Assembly (NCBI RefSeq): GCF_020023995.1
Contig: NZ_NRRD01000004.1
Coordinates: forward strand, 1-64,000
Direction of reading: 5' to 3'
Length of the DNA stretch: 64,000 bases
Origin: Rhodobacter sp. TJ_12
Lineage (GTDB): Bacteria; Pseudomonadota; Alphaproteobacteria; Rhodobacterales; Rhodobacteraceae
In this document: piece after piece, positions 38,132 to 46,685 of the stretch
How the letters are laid out: each line of letters begins with the position of its first letter
How positions within the stretch are numbered: position 1 is the stretch's first letter
The notes under the pieces: model-generated
Told to the model about the DNA's origin: nothing
Database searches by the model: none
What the model saw: the letters and a program-made list of their open reading frames with translations, nothing else
Position numbers and translations under genes: made by a program

Positions 38132-38182
38132 GATGCGCCGCCCCCTTTGACAGGGGCAACCTTTGGGGCGATTTCGGAAGAT

Positions 38183-38226
38183 CCGGGGGCACAGCCCCCG
38201 GCGGGTCGCCCCGCGCCAGCGGGGCG
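38183..38226. terminator. tandem GC-rich hairpins between pepP and ackA
   Basis: Two perfect hairpins stand side by side: CCGGGGGC-ACA-GCCCCCGG (38183-38201) and CGCCCCGC-GCCA-GCGGGGCG (38207-38226). They separate two convergent genes. They lack T-tracts and may be terminators or a REP-like element. Confidence 0.6.
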
Positions 38227-38264
38227 AAACACCTTTAAAGTCGGGCCTTAGAGTAAAGACAGGC

Positions 38265-39434
38265 CTAGAGCTTCAGCGCCCCTTTGGCCGCCCGCGCGAT
38301 GACCAGTTCTTCGTTCGTCGGGATCACCCGCACTGCCACGCGCCCGGTCGAAATCGCGCGCGCATGGGTGGCATTCGCCTCGGCATCTACCTCGACCCCG
38401 GCCCAGCCAAGCGCTTCACAAACTTCGGCCCGCACCAGCGCAGAGTTTTCCCCGATCCCGCCGCAAAACACGAGCCCGTCGATCCCGCCCATCGCCGCGG
38501 CAAGCGAGGCAATCTCGCGCGCCACGCGGTGACAGAAATAATCGATCGCCTCGCGCGCATGCGGGTCCTTGGAGGCTTCGAGCGTGCGCATGTCATTCGA
38601 CACGCCCGACATGCCCAAAAGGCCCGAGCGTTTGAACAACAATTCGGTGATTTCGGCGGCGCCCATCTTTTCCTGATCCATCAGGTATAGCACGACGCCG
38701 GCATCCAACTCCCCGGCGCGCGAGCCCATCGGCAGCCCCGACAGGGTGGAAAAGCCCATCGTCGAGGCAATCGATTTGCCGCCCCGGATTGCACAGATCG
38801 ACGCGCCCGATCCCAGATGCGCCACAACCACCCGGCCAGCGCGCACCTCTGGCTCTTCGGCGGCAAGAACGCTGTCGATATATTCGTAGCTTAGCCCATG
38901 GAAGCCGTAGCGGCGCAGCCCCTTTTCGTAATAGTGGCGCGGCAGGGCATAGGTATCCTCGACAAACGGATGGCCGCGGTGAAAGGCCGTATCGAAACAC
39001 ACCACATTCGGCACGCCCGGAAACGCCTCGGTCGAGGCGCGCACCCCCGCAAGATTGTGCGGCTGGTGCAAAGGCGCAAAGGGGCTGAGCCGTTCCAGAT
39101 GGTCCAGCAGCACCTCGGTCACCGGTTCGGGTTCGGCGTGATCCACCCCGCCATGCACGATGCGGTGGCCGATCGCGATGATCTCTAGCCCCGGCAGATC
39201 GTTCCGAAAGGCCGACAGCGCCGAGCGCAGCGCCAGCGTATGGGTGGCGAAATCATCCGGCCCAAGGTTGGGCACCGGCATCGCCGCGCCCTCGGCATCT
39301 TTCAGTTTCAGGCTGGCTTCCGGTGCGGCCAGACGGTCCACATGGGCGGTGGCAAGCGCGGTCAATTCCTCGTCGAACAGACCGAGTTTGAGCGAGGACG
39401 AGCCCGCGTTCAGCGTCAAAATTGCGCGTGTCAT
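38265..39434 (-). CDS. ackA: acetate kinase
   Basis: AckA converts acetyl phosphate and ADP to acetate and ATP, or the reverse. The 389-residue protein begins MTRAILTLNAGSSSLKLGLF, the ASKHA-fold phosphate-1 motif. It also has IGHRIVHGGVDH, FDTAFHRGHP, HLGSGASICAIRGGKS and FCGGIGENSALVR. The ATG at 39434 overlaps the pta stop (TGATG) and follows GGAGGG, so translation is coupled to pta. A TTG one codon upstream is less likely. Confidence 0.96.
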   Translation of the reverse strand: MTRAILTLNAGSSSLKLGLFDEELTALATAHVDRLAAPEASLKLKDAEGAAMPVPNLGPDDFATHTLALRSALSAFRNDLPGLEIIAIGHRIVHGGVDHAEPEPVTEVLLDHLERLSPFAPLHQPHNLAGVRASTEAFPGVPNVVCFDTAFHRGHPFVEDTYALPRHYYEKGLRRYGFHGLSYEYIDSVLAAEEPEVRAGRVVVAHLGSGASICAIRGGKSIASTMGFSTLSGLPMGSRAGELDAGVVLYLMDQEKMGAAEITELLFKRSGLLGMSGVSNDMRTLEASKDPHAREAIDYFCHRVAREIASLAAAMGGIDGLVFCGGIGENSALVRAEVCEALGWAGVEVDAEANATHARAISTGRVAVRVIPTNEELVIARAAKGALKL

Positions 39435-40816
39435 CAATGGCCCTCCGACAACCGGTTCCAGTGGATCGAGGCCACAGCAGCCGAGGCCAGACGCGCCATC
39501 GCACTGTCAGACCGCGAATTGAGGATCACCGGCACCCGCGCGCCCAGCACGACGCCCGCAGCTTCCGCATGGCTGATATAGGCAAGCTGTTTGGCCAGCA
39601 TGTTGCCCGCATCGATGCCCGGCACCACCAACACATCGGCCTGCCCCGCCACCGGGCCGCGCAGCCCCTTGGTGCGCGCAGCGCCAATATCGACCGCGTT
39701 ATCCATCGCCAGCGGGCCATCGACGACGCCGCCCTTGATCTGGCCGCGTTCGGCCATTTTCGACAGCAGCGCCGCATCGATCGACGACGGCATCGACGGG
39801 TTCACCGTCTCCACCGCGCTGAGAACGCCCACTTTCGGGGTTTCCATGCCGAGCGAGATCGCCAGATCGATGGCGTTTTGGCAAATGTCCACCTTGGTGG
39901 CCAGATCGGGGGCAATGTTGATCGCCGCATCGGTGACCAAAAGCGGATGGCTGACGCCCGGCACATCCATCACGAAAACATGGGTAAACCGGCGCCCGAT
40001 CCGCAGCCCGGTTTGCTTATCCAGCATCGGGCGCAAAAGGTCGTCGGTGTGCAGATGCCCTTTCATGATCGCCTGCGCACGGCCCTCATGCACCAAGGCC
40101 ACAGCCTGACGCGCCGCATCGCGATGCGTCATCATCTCGACCACTTCGTAATCGGCCAAGGATTTGCCAAGCGCCTTGGCCGCGGCTTCGATTTTTTCGG
40201 GTTTGCCGATCAAGATCGGTTTAATGAGCCCGCGCTCGGCCGAGATCAGCGCCCCTTCCAGCGCGGTCTGTTCTTCGGGGCAGACGACAGCAGTGGCCAG
40301 TTCGGGCAGGTCTTCGGCCTTGTCGAGCAGCTTTTCGAAATGGCGATGGCGCTGCACGATCAGCCCCGGCGCGTCGATTTCTTCGTAACGGATGTATTTC
40401 TCGGGCGCGTGCACCCGCGCCTGACCCGAACAGATCAGCGCATCATCGCCGACCCGGCGCACCTCTGTGTTCAGCAGCACGATCCCGCTGGCTTCCTTGG
40501 AATGCACGGTGACCTTGGCCACCAACTCTTCGCCAGCCTGCACGTAATCGTGAAAGCTGAGCGTTTGGTCGCGGTAGCGCGTGCCCGGCCCCGGCAAGAT
40601 CGAGCCCAGAAGCGATGACAGCATCGACGCCACGAAAAGACCCGGCGCCAAGGGCTGGGCCTTCTGACCCTCGGCATCTTGATGTTCAACGTGCATCGGG
40701 TTGTGATTGCCCGTTGCCGCAACAAAGGCATAGATATCATCTGCCGTGCATAGCCGGCGCAACTCGGCGCTCATTCCCGGTTGCAGTTCGTCATACATAC
40801 GGCTTTCGAAGATCAT
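39434..40816 (-). CDS. pta: MaoC-like hydratase domain fused to phosphate acetyltransferase
   Basis: The 460-residue protein joins two domains. Residues about 1-145 form a MaoC-type hot-dog domain (FVAATGNHNPMHVEHQDA with the catalytic-type Asn/His region, then LAPGLFVASMLSSLLGSILPGPGTRY). Residues about 155-460 are a phosphotransacetylase/phosphotransbutyrylase domain (AIMKGHLHTDDLLRPML, DAAINIAPDLATKVDICQN, LVVPGIDAGNMLAKQL). The second domain should interconvert acetyl-CoA (or butyryl-CoA) and acyl phosphate; the first may hydrate an enoyl-CoA such as crotonyl-CoA. Similar fusions occur in other alphaproteobacteria. AAGGAG precedes the ATG at 40816. It is coupled to ackA. Confidence 0.88.
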   Translation of the reverse strand: MIFESRMYDELQPGMSAELRRLCTADDIYAFVAATGNHNPMHVEHQDAEGQKAQPLAPGLFVASMLSSLLGSILPGPGTRYRDQTLSFHDYVQAGEELVAKVTVHSKEASGIVLLNTEVRRVGDDALICSGQARVHAPEKYIRYEEIDAPGLIVQRHRHFEKLLDKAEDLPELATAVVCPEEQTALEGALISAERGLIKPILIGKPEKIEAAAKALGKSLADYEVVEMMTHRDAARQAVALVHEGRAQAIMKGHLHTDDLLRPMLDKQTGLRIGRRFTHVFVMDVPGVSHPLLVTDAAINIAPDLATKVDICQNAIDLAISLGMETPKVGVLSAVETVNPSMPSSIDAALLSKMAERGQIKGGVVDGPLAMDNAVDIGAARTKGLRGPVAGQADVLVVPGIDAGNMLAKQLAYISHAEAAGVVLGARVPVILNSRSDSAMARLASAAVASIHWNRLSEGH

Positions 40817-41005
40817 GCCGGACTCCTTTCGTGATCGACTTTTCGCGCCTTCCGGCTCCCCCCGAACGGAGTCAGGCGCATGCATGTGTCCTCCTAACGG
40901 CGGCGCAATACAAGCACATTGATCGGCGACAAACGGATGTGATTTTTTCGCCCCTTTCGGCGCGCGCATGAACGGCCTATGAGAAGCGAAACGGCGGAGG
41001 AAAGA

Positions 41006-42391
41006 ATGGGACAGGCATCCTTCTGGCAAGAGGCAGAGACTCTATTGGGCGCACGTCTGGTGCGCACGCAGGCCGATCGCGATCTGCATGGGCATTCCGA
41101 GACATGGTTTGCCCCCACCCCGCCCGAGGCAGTGGCCTATCCCGAAACCACTGCCGAAGTGGCGGCGCTGGTCAAGCTTTGTGCCGCGCATCATGTGCCG
41201 GTTGTGGGCTGGGGCGCGGGCAGTTCGCTTGAAGGACATGCCTTGGCGATCAAGGGCGGCATTGTGGTCGATTTTCGGCGCATGGCGGCGGTGCTTGAAA
41301 CCCGGCCCGAAGATCGGCTGGTGCGGGTGCAGCCGGGGATCACGCGCGAAGCGTTGAACACCGATCTGCGCGCCACCGGGCTTTTCTTCCCGGTCGATCC
41401 CGGCGCCAATGCCTCGCTTGGCGGAATGGCAGCGACCCGCGCCAGCGGCACCACGACGGTGCGCTATGGCTCCATGCGCGATAACGTGGCCGGGCTTGAG
41501 GTGGTGCTAGCCGATGGGCAGGTGATCCGCACCGGCTCGGGCGCGGCAAAATCGGCCTCGGGCTATGATCTGACCGCGCTGATGCTGGGGTCCGAGGGCA
41601 CCTTGGGGCTGATCACCGAATTGACCCTGCGGCTGCATCCGCACCCCGAGGCGATTTCCTCGGCGGTTTGCGCCTTTGACACGCTGGAAACGGCGGTGGA
41701 GACCGTGCAAATGGTGATGCAAATGGGCATCCCGATGGCACGGATCGAATTTGTCGATGCCGAAATCGCGCGTGTCTTCAACAAAATGAACGGCTCCAGC
41801 CTGCCCGAAAAGCCGCATCTGATGATCGAATTTCACGGCTCAGACGCCAGCGTGGCCGAGGCCAGCGCGCGCTTTGGCGAGGTGGTGACGGAAATGGGTG
41901 GGGCCGATTTTCAATGGGCCACCACCACCGAAGACCGCAACCGGCTGTGGAAAATGCGCCACGGCGCCTATTCCGCCTGTTTGGCTGCGCGGCCCGGTTG
42001 CATGGGGCTGGTGACCGATGTTTGCGTGCCGATGTCGCGGCTGGCCGAAGCGGTGGCCAAAGGCCGCGCGATGCTGGATGCGGCGGGGCTGACCGCGCCG
42101 ATCCTTGGCCATGTGGGCGACGGCAATTTCCACGCGATCGTGCTGCTTGATCGCGACAATGCCGCAGAGCTGCAAAAGGCCAAGGATGTGGCGCATGATC
42201 TGGCGCATATGGCGCTAGAGATGGGCGGCACGATCACCGGCGAACACGGGATTGGGCTGGGCAAACGCGATATGATGGCCGAAGAACACGGGGCCGCCTG
42301 GGGCGTGATGGGGGCGATCAAACAGGCGCTTGATCCGCAAAATATCCTCAACCCCGGCAAGCTGGTGCCAGATGCCAAAGGGGTGGTGTGA
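41006..42391 (+). CDS. FAD-linked oxidase, D-lactate dehydrogenase (cytochrome)/GlcD type
   Basis: The 461-residue protein is a VAO-family flavoprotein. The FAD-binding PCMH domain shows VVGWGAGSSLEGHALAI, VDPGANASLGGMAATRASG and LMLGSEGTLGLITELTLRLHP. The C-terminal cap domain has GHVGDGNFHAIVLLD, GGTITGEHGIGLGKRD and LDPQNILNPGKLVP. These fit D-lactate dehydrogenase (cytochrome c) or the glycolate oxidase subunit GlcD. There are no glcE/glcF genes next to it, which favours a stand-alone D-lactate or D-2-hydroxyacid oxidase. The start at 41006 follows GGAGG; an ATG at 40979 lacks one. It overlaps the next gene (TGATG). Confidence 0.86.
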   Translation: MGQASFWQEAETLLGARLVRTQADRDLHGHSETWFAPTPPEAVAYPETTAEVAALVKLCAAHHVPVVGWGAGSSLEGHALAIKGGIVVDFRRMAAVLETRPEDRLVRVQPGITREALNTDLRATGLFFPVDPGANASLGGMAATRASGTTTVRYGSMRDNVAGLEVVLADGQVIRTGSGAAKSASGYDLTALMLGSEGTLGLITELTLRLHPHPEAISSAVCAFDTLETAVETVQMVMQMGIPMARIEFVDAEIARVFNKMNGSSLPEKPHLMIEFHGSDASVAEASARFGEVVTEMGGADFQWATTTEDRNRLWKMRHGAYSACLAARPGCMGLVTDVCVPMSRLAEAVAKGRAMLDAAGLTAPILGHVGDGNFHAIVLLDRDNAAELQKAKDVAHDLAHMALEMGGTITGEHGIGLGKRDMMAEEHGAAWGVMGAIKQALDPQNILNPGKLVPDAKGVV

Positions 42392-42777
42392 TGCTGGCCG
42401 ATCCTGCCGATCTGCCGCGCCGTTTCGCCGCCCTTTGGGGCGCGCATGATGCCCGCGGCATCGCCGCGCTTTTTGCCCCCGATGGCGAGTTTCTCAGCCT
42501 CACCGGCGGCGCGGCGCAAAACCCCAAGGAAATCGCCGAGCTTTTGGCGGGCGAATTTGCGGGCGCCTTTCAGCGGGCGCGACTGGTGACCGGGCGCACC
42601 CGGCTGCGCCCCATGGGCGACAGCGCGGCGGTGGTCTGGCAACGCTTCGTTCTGTCGGGTCTGGTCGATGCGCAGGGGGCCGAAGCCGGGCGGATTGGCG
42701 CGGCCTTTTGCGCGACGCTGGAACGTGTCGGCGCGGGCTGGCAGATCGTCTCGGCGCAATTCGTGGTCGAGGGCTAG
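42391..42777 (+). CDS. SnoaL-like (DUF4440/SgcJ-EcaC type) protein
   Basis: The 128-residue protein looks like a cone-shaped alpha/beta-barrel of the SnoaL/NTF2 superfamily. It opens FAALWGAHDARGIAALFAPDGEFLSLTGG, the typical start of SgcJ/EcaC and DUF4440 members, and has the final strands AFCATLERVGAGWQIVSAQFV. No catalytic activity can be assigned from sequence. It is translationally coupled to the FAD oxidase upstream (TGATG) and ends four bases before the convergent recN stop. Confidence 0.75.
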   Translation: MLADPADLPRRFAALWGAHDARGIAALFAPDGEFLSLTGGAAQNPKEIAELLAGEFAGAFQRARLVTGRTRLRPMGDSAAVVWQRFVLSGLVDAQGAEAGRIGAAFCATLERVGAGWQIVSAQFVVEG

Positions 42778-42787
42778 GTCCTAGCCC
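42771..42787. repeat. palindrome shared by two convergent stop codons
   Basis: GGGCTAGG-T-CCTAGCCC is a perfect 8-base inverted repeat around one base. It contains the TAG stop of the SnoaL-like gene and, on the other strand, the TAG stop of recN. It is too tight for a normal terminator loop unless the inner pairs open. Confidence 0.6.
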
Positions 42788-44430
42788 GCCAAAAGCGACT
42801 GCGCGGCCGCGCGGGCGGCGTCGCTGACCTCGGCACCCGAAATCATCCGCGCGATTTCATCCACCCGTTCCGCAGGCGCCAAAGGCACAACCCGCGAAGT
42901 GGTCATGCCGCCTTCGACCGATTTCGCCACTTGAAAATGCACCGCACCGCGCGCCGCCACCTGCGGGCTGTGGGTCACCACCAAAACCTGTGCCCCCTCG
43001 GACAGTTTGGCCAGCCGTCGCCCCACCGCATCGGCGGTGGCCCCGCCCACGCCCCGGTCGATCTCGTCAAAGATCAGCACCAGCGCATCAGCGCCACGCG
43101 CCAAAACCACCTTGAGGGCCAGCAAAAAGCGCGAAAGCTCCCCGCCAGAGGCAATTTTATCCAGCGGTCCGGCGGGCGCACCGGGATTGGTGGCGACGGT
43201 AAAAGCCACGGCGTCGCTGCCCTCTGGCCCCGGCTCGCCCGCGCCGATCAGCGTGGCAAACACCGCACGGTCGAGTTTTAGCGGCGCCAGTTCCGCCGCC
43301 ATCGCGGCATCCAGCTTGCCCGCCGCGGCGCGGCGCGCCTCGGACAGCGCTTTCGCGGCCACTTCATAGCGGCTTTGCGCGGCTGCAACCTCGGCTTCCA
43401 GCCCGGCAATCCCCTCTTCACCTGCATCCAAAGCGGCCAAGCGATCCGACAGCTTTTGCGCCAGATCGGCCAGATCATCGGGCAACACCCCATGTTTGCG
43501 CGCCGCCGCACGCAGGGCAAACAGCCGTTCCTCACAAGCTTCCAAGGCATGCGGGTCAAAGGACATCGCCTCAAGCGCGGTTTCCACCCCCGCCGCGGCC
43601 TCGCCCAATTCGATCAAGGCGCGCTCCAACGCGGCCAAGGGCGCATCCAACTGCCCCTCGGCCCGATCCGCCGCGCCTTGCAGCCAACGATCGGCATCGC
43701 GCATCGCCCCCTCGGCGCCTTCAGGGCCCAGCATCTGCGCGGCGCGCGCGACATCCGAGCGGATCTTTTCCGCCGCTTGCATCATCCGGCGCTGTGCATC
43801 AAGCCGGTCTTCCTCACCGGGTTCGGGGGCCAGCTTGTCCAGTTCGGCCACGGCATGGCGCAGAAATTCCTCTTCGCCCTTCACCGCCGCAAGCGCGGCC
43901 TGTGCCTCGGCCAGACGTTTCGCCGCCGCCGCCCGCGCCACCCACGCCGCGCGGGTGTCCGCCAACAGCCGGTCATGCCCGGCAAACGCATCCAGCGCCG
44001 CGCGGTGCCCGCGCGCATTCAACAACCCGCCGTCATCTTGCTGGCCATGCAATTCCACCAAAGACGCCGAAACGCTGCGCAGCACCTCGCCCGAGGCGCG
44101 CCGATCGTTGATATAGGCAGTTTTGCGGCCATCGGTGCTGTTCACCCGGCGCAAGATCAATTCATCCGACACCGGCAGCCCCGCCGCCGCCAAAACGCCG
44201 CGCGCGGGATGATCGGCGGGCAAATCGAAGACCGCGACCACCTCGCCCTGCGCCGCGCCTTGGCGCACCAGTTCGGCGCGGCCCCGCCAGCCCAGCACGA
44301 AGCCCAAACAATCCAGCAAGATGGATTTGCCCGCCCCGGTCTCGCCGGTCAGCACATTCAGACCCGGCCCAAAATCCAGTTCGAGCCGGTCGATCAGCAA
44401 CATATCCCGAATGTCGAGCGTGCGCAGCAT
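42781..44430 (-). CDS. recN: DNA repair protein RecN
   Basis: RecN is an SMC-like ATPase that acts in double-strand-break repair. The 549-residue protein has Walker A GETGAGKSILLD near residue 30, a long Ala/Leu-rich coiled-coil region in the middle (about 150-350), the ABC signature ASGGELSRFLLALK and Walker B LVLIFDEIDRGVGG. The final stretch HSPQVAARGAVHFQVAK is also typical. Length is normal. It lies 39 bases downstream of bamD on the same strand, a common alphaproteobacterial order. Confidence 0.96.
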   Translation of the reverse strand: MLRTLDIRDMLLIDRLELDFGPGLNVLTGETGAGKSILLDCLGFVLGWRGRAELVRQGAAQGEVVAVFDLPADHPARGVLAAAGLPVSDELILRRVNSTDGRKTAYINDRRASGEVLRSVSASLVELHGQQDDGGLLNARGHRAALDAFAGHDRLLADTRAAWVARAAAAKRLAEAQAALAAVKGEEEFLRHAVAELDKLAPEPGEEDRLDAQRRMMQAAEKIRSDVARAAQMLGPEGAEGAMRDADRWLQGAADRAEGQLDAPLAALERALIELGEAAAGVETALEAMSFDPHALEACEERLFALRAAARKHGVLPDDLADLAQKLSDRLAALDAGEEGIAGLEAEVAAAQSRYEVAAKALSEARRAAAGKLDAAMAAELAPLKLDRAVFATLIGAGEPGPEGSDAVAFTVATNPGAPAGPLDKIASGGELSRFLLALKVVLARGADALVLIFDEIDRGVGGATADAVGRRLAKLSEGAQVLVVTHSPQVAARGAVHFQVAKSVEGGMTTSRVVPLAPAERVDEIARMISGAEVSDAARAAAQSLLAG

Positions 44431-44469
44431 GTCAGCCCCCGAAGGCGACCCTTCCCCCGTGGTTCGGGG

Positions 44470-45318
44470 TCAGAGCCACGCCCCCTTGATGACCTGACGA
44501 TAAATCGTGGCCAGCCAGCCATTCCCCTTGGCCTCGGGCTCAAGCCCCTGCTTTTTCAGCCGCTTATAAGCGTCTTCATAGAAGGGCGAGGCTTGGAAGT
44601 TATGGCCCAGAATCGCCCCGGCAGTCTGTGCCTCGTCGGTCAGCCCGAGCGACAGATAGGCCTCGACCAGACGCATCAGCGCCTCGGGCGTTTGGGTGGT
44701 GGTTTGGTATTGTTCGACCACGACGCGGAAGCGGTTGATCGCGGCGGTGTAATGGCCCTTCTTGAGGTAGAACCGCCCGATTTCCATTTCTTTCGCGGCC
44801 AGATGGTCAAAGGCCAAATCGAATTTCAGCGCGGCCGAGCGGGCATAATCGCTGTCGGGATATTCCTCGATCACCGCGCGCAAGGCTTGCAAGGCCTGGA
44901 AGGTCAGGCCTTGGTCGCGACCGACCTCGTCGATCTGATCATAATAGCTGAGCGCCAGCAGATATTTGGCATAGGCTGCATCTTCCGAGCCCGGATAGGT
45001 GTCCAAATAGCGCTGCGCGGCGGCGCGCGCCTCTTCGTATTTTTTGGCCTTGTGCTGGGCAAAGGCCTGCATGATCAGCGCGCGCTTGGCATATTCCGAA
45101 TAGGGATAAAGGCGTTCCACCTCCGAAAAATAGCGCAGCGCTTCGACCGGGCGGCGCGGGTTGCCGACTTCCAGTTCATATTCGCCGCGCTTGTAAATTT
45201 CTTCGGCGGTGAAATTTTCCAGCGGCGGTTCTTTGTCAGAGCCCCCACCACAAGCGGCCAAAGTCGCAATCAGCACCAGACTTCCGACCCGAAGCGCCGC
45301 CGTTCTGCCCAGTGCCAT
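44470..45318 (-). CDS. bamD: outer membrane assembly lipoprotein BamD
   Basis: BamD is the essential lipoprotein of the BAM complex that folds outer-membrane beta-barrels. The 282-residue precursor has a lipoprotein signal peptide with lipobox LAAC (Cys at about residue 23), followed by GGGSDKEPP. It then has tetratricopeptide-like repeats, with YKRGEYELEVGNPRRPVEALRYFSEVERLYPYSEYAKRA split over repeat 1. The start at 45318 is preceded by GAGG and gives a proper signal peptide; the longer frame to 45426 does not. It follows lpxC in the same direction with a 222-base gap in which I see only weak, unassigned hairpins. Confidence 0.93.
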   Translation of the reverse strand: MALGRTAALRVGSLVLIATLAACGGGSDKEPPLENFTAEEIYKRGEYELEVGNPRRPVEALRYFSEVERLYPYSEYAKRALIMQAFAQHKAKKYEEARAAAQRYLDTYPGSEDAAYAKYLLALSYYDQIDEVGRDQGLTFQALQALRAVIEEYPDSDYARSAALKFDLAFDHLAAKEMEIGRFYLKKGHYTAAINRFRVVVEQYQTTTQTPEALMRLVEAYLSLGLTDEAQTAGAILGHNFQASPFYEDAYKRLKKQGLEPEAKGNGWLATIYRQVIKGAWL

Positions 45319-45540
45319 GCCCTGCCTCTTCCCGTTTGGTTGCCGGCCCGTGCCGGCCCATCGTTGACGACGCCGCTTAAAGCGCCGTGCTTCGCTCGTC
45401 CTAGCACAGAAAAATCGGCTGCGCAAAACGCCTTTCGCCCCTTTGGCGCCGGGTTTTCACAACCGTGACCGATAACAAACGGGGCAGATGGCGCATAAGC
45501 CGCGCCCCCTGCCCCAAGATGCTGTAGATCGTTGAAAAGC

Positions 45541-46461
45541 TTAACGAGCGGCCACAGATGCGGGGCGCAGCACGCCTGCGCCGGGCAAACGGTGCACCTG
45601 TTCGAGCGAGCAGGTCTCGCGCTGCCACGCGGTCGCATCAACAAAAAGCGCACGCAACAGCTTGTTCGTCAGCGCATGGCCCGCGCGATTGCCGACATAA
45701 CGTGCCAGCAGCGGGGCCCCGGCCAGCGCCAGATCGCCCATCGCATCCAGCATCTTGTGGCGCACGGCCTCATCGGTATGGCGCAGCCCGCCGGGGCTCA
45801 ACACCTTTGCCCCCTCGACCACGACGGCGTTTTCATAGGTGCCGCCCAAGGCCAGACCATTGGCGCGCATGAAATCCACATCCGCCTGACGGCAGAAGGT
45901 GCGGCTGTCCATCAGTTCGCGCACGAAAGCCCCATTCGACATGCTCAAACGTTTGGCCTGTTTGCCAATCGCGGCATCGTCAAACTCGATCGCGAAATCG
46001 ATCTCCAGCGCGGTGGCGGGTTCCAGCCGGGCAGTCGCTACGCCCTCGGACACTTCGACGGATTTAAGGACACGGATCGCCGCCAGCGGCGCGGCCAGCG
46101 CGCGCAGCCCGGCGCGGCGGATCTGCGCGACAAAAGGCGCCGAAGACCCATCCAGAATCGGCACTTCGGGGCCGTCGATTTCGATCAGCGCATTGGTGAC
46201 GCCAAGCCCCGCCAGCGCGGCCATGATATGTTCGATGGTCGAGACCGACACGCCCGCGTCATTTTCGATCAAGGTGCACAGCTTCGACGGCGTGACCATG
46301 TTCCACAGCGCCGGAATACGCGGGTTCAGCCCCACCACATCGGTGCGGCGGAACGTGATACCGTGATCGGCGGTCGCCGGATGCAACACCATGCGCACAG
46401 GCTTGCCCGAATGCAGGCCGGTGCCGGTGAAGGCGACAGATTTCGCAAGCGTGATTTGCAC
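45541..46461 (-). CDS. lpxC: UDP-3-O-acyl-N-acetylglucosamine deacetylase
   Basis: LpxC catalyses the committed step of lipid A synthesis, a zinc-dependent deacetylation. The 306-residue protein uses a GTG start (46461). It has the N-terminal stretch VAFTGTGLHSGKPVRMVLHPA and the first zinc ligand His in STIEHIMAALAGLG. The catalytic/zinc region RHKMLDAMGDLALAG (His and Asp ligands) and GHALTNKLLRAL follow. Length is normal. It follows ftsZ, as in many Gram-negative dcw clusters, separated by an intrinsic terminator. Confidence 0.96.
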   Translation of the reverse strand: MQITLAKSVAFTGTGLHSGKPVRMVLHPATADHGITFRRTDVVGLNPRIPALWNMVTPSKLCTLIENDAGVSVSTIEHIMAALAGLGVTNALIEIDGPEVPILDGSSAPFVAQIRRAGLRALAAPLAAIRVLKSVEVSEGVATARLEPATALEIDFAIEFDDAAIGKQAKRLSMSNGAFVRELMDSRTFCRQADVDFMRANGLALGGTYENAVVVEGAKVLSPGGLRHTDEAVRHKMLDAMGDLALAGAPLLARYVGNRAGHALTNKLLRALFVDATAWQRETCSLEQVHRLPGAGVLRPASVAAR

Positions 46462-46638
46462 GATTGTGCGGCCTTTCTTTCCCTTCCCCCGAAACTCTCC
46501 GACCCGGAGCGGGGTTCCCAGTGTCAGTTAAAAGCGCATTGCCCACATCACAATTCACCTTTTGCAACAAACTGAAACAGAACCGTAACGCCCCGGCAAA
46601 ACCCCGCCGATTCAGCGCCAAGCCTTTGGAACGAAACG

Positions 46639-46667
46639 AAAAAGGGCCGGGTTTCCCCGGCCCCTTT
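46639..46667 (-). terminator. intrinsic terminator after ftsZ
   Basis: Read on the minus strand, GGGCCGGG-GAAA-CCCGGCCC is followed by TTTTT. The stem (plus-strand 46644-46663) has a GNRA-type tetraloop. It lies 18 bases after the ftsZ stop codon, separating ftsZ from lpxC. Confidence 0.9.
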
Positions 46668-46685
46668 GCGACATTTCGTGATGCG

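Noticed and set aside
40919-40932. FNR-like sequence TTGATCGGCGACAA between pta and the FAD oxidase gene
   Set aside because: The left half is perfect but the right half matches only three of five bases, too weak to call without binding data.
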